Assembly (NCBI GenBank): GCA_030039695.1
Contig: JASHVB010000362.1
Span: 1-8,627, forward strand
DNA length: 8,627 bases
Source: Acetobacteraceae bacterium
GTDB taxonomy: Bacteria; Pseudomonadota; Alphaproteobacteria; Acetobacterales; Acetobacteraceae
Reading direction: 5' to 3'
Shown: piece after piece, positions 8,600 through 8,627 of the stretch
Layout of the letters: each line of letters starts with the position of its first letter
Numbering within the stretch: position 1 is the first letter of the stretch
Made by a program: the position numbers and the translations under genes
The notes under the pieces: generated by a model
Databases searched by the model: none
What the model saw: only the letters and a program-made list of their open reading frames with translations
Told to the model about the DNA's origin: nothing

Positions 8600-8621
8600 C
8601 ACAATCATTGTCGCAATTGTG
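8600..8621. promoter_or_regulatory. Palindromic element upstream of glgP, candidate operator
   Basis: CACAAT and ATTGTG form a perfect 6-bp inverted repeat with a 10-nt spacer. Inside it a second palindrome, ACAAT-C-ATTGT (8601-8611), and CAATTG (8614-8619) overlap. The element lies about 41-62 nt before the glgP start, a suitable place for a regulator of the glgP-gap cluster. It does not match the FNR/FixK consensus (TTGAT-N4-ATCAA) well. The regulator is unknown, and no confident -35/-10 pair could be fixed before the window ends. Confidence 0.35.
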
Positions 8622-8627
8622 CCCTAA

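Noticed and set aside
8573..8627. FNR/FixK box upstream of glgP
   Set aside because: An anaerobic regulator would suit the pathway, but no TTGAT-N4-ATCAA-like site is present; the nearby palindrome has a different sequence.

Overview
The window looks like alphaproteobacterial DNA in which an expressed-looking metabolic gene cluster lies next to a junkyard of mobile-element and plasmid relics. The lineage call rests on three things: a broken repC of the alphaproteobacterial plasmid type, IS630/IS701/ISKra4-type transposase remains, and overall high GC. It is an inference, and I cannot name a genus.

Right part (about 2749-8627), all on the minus strand and read from right to left: glycogen phosphorylase (glgP, intact, strong ribosome binding site), 45 nt, glyceraldehyde-3-phosphate dehydrogenase (gap, intact, good ribosome binding site), then the C-terminal half only of a D-lactate dehydrogenase (ldhA'), then an intact lactate permease (lctP/lldP family). 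The spacings are short and there is no obvious terminator between the genes, so they could form one transcript. In function the set reads as a storage-carbon-to-lactate module: glycogen to glucose-1-phosphate, the NADH-making step of lower glycolysis, NADH re-oxidation by pyruvate reduction (now broken), and lactate transport. The other glycolytic steps are not in the window.

Left part (1-2748): from left to right, the 3' end of an ISKra4-type transposase (+); an IS630-type transposase (-) with an internal TGA and no C-terminal part, apparently inserted at a TA inside an IS701-type transposase fragment (-); a 156-residue hypothetical membrane-anchored or secreted protein (+), the only plausibly intact gene here; a C-terminal piece of plasmid replication initiator RepC (-) cut at both ends; an internal piece of an ISKra4-type transposase (+); about 325 nt that I cannot assign; and the last 39 codons of a second gap gene (+).

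The second gap end and the intact gap end form a divergent inverted repeat (about 82% identical over 129 nt, counted by eye) on either side of lctP-ldhA'. Together with the cut-off ldhA this suggests that rearrangement around gap genes shaped the locus. Points most worth checking are the Asn-to-Gly change just after the catalytic Cys of GAPDH, the truncated ldhA in the same frame as gap, the inverted gap relic, and the palindromic element upstream of glgP. I did not find a clearly new multi-gene system.
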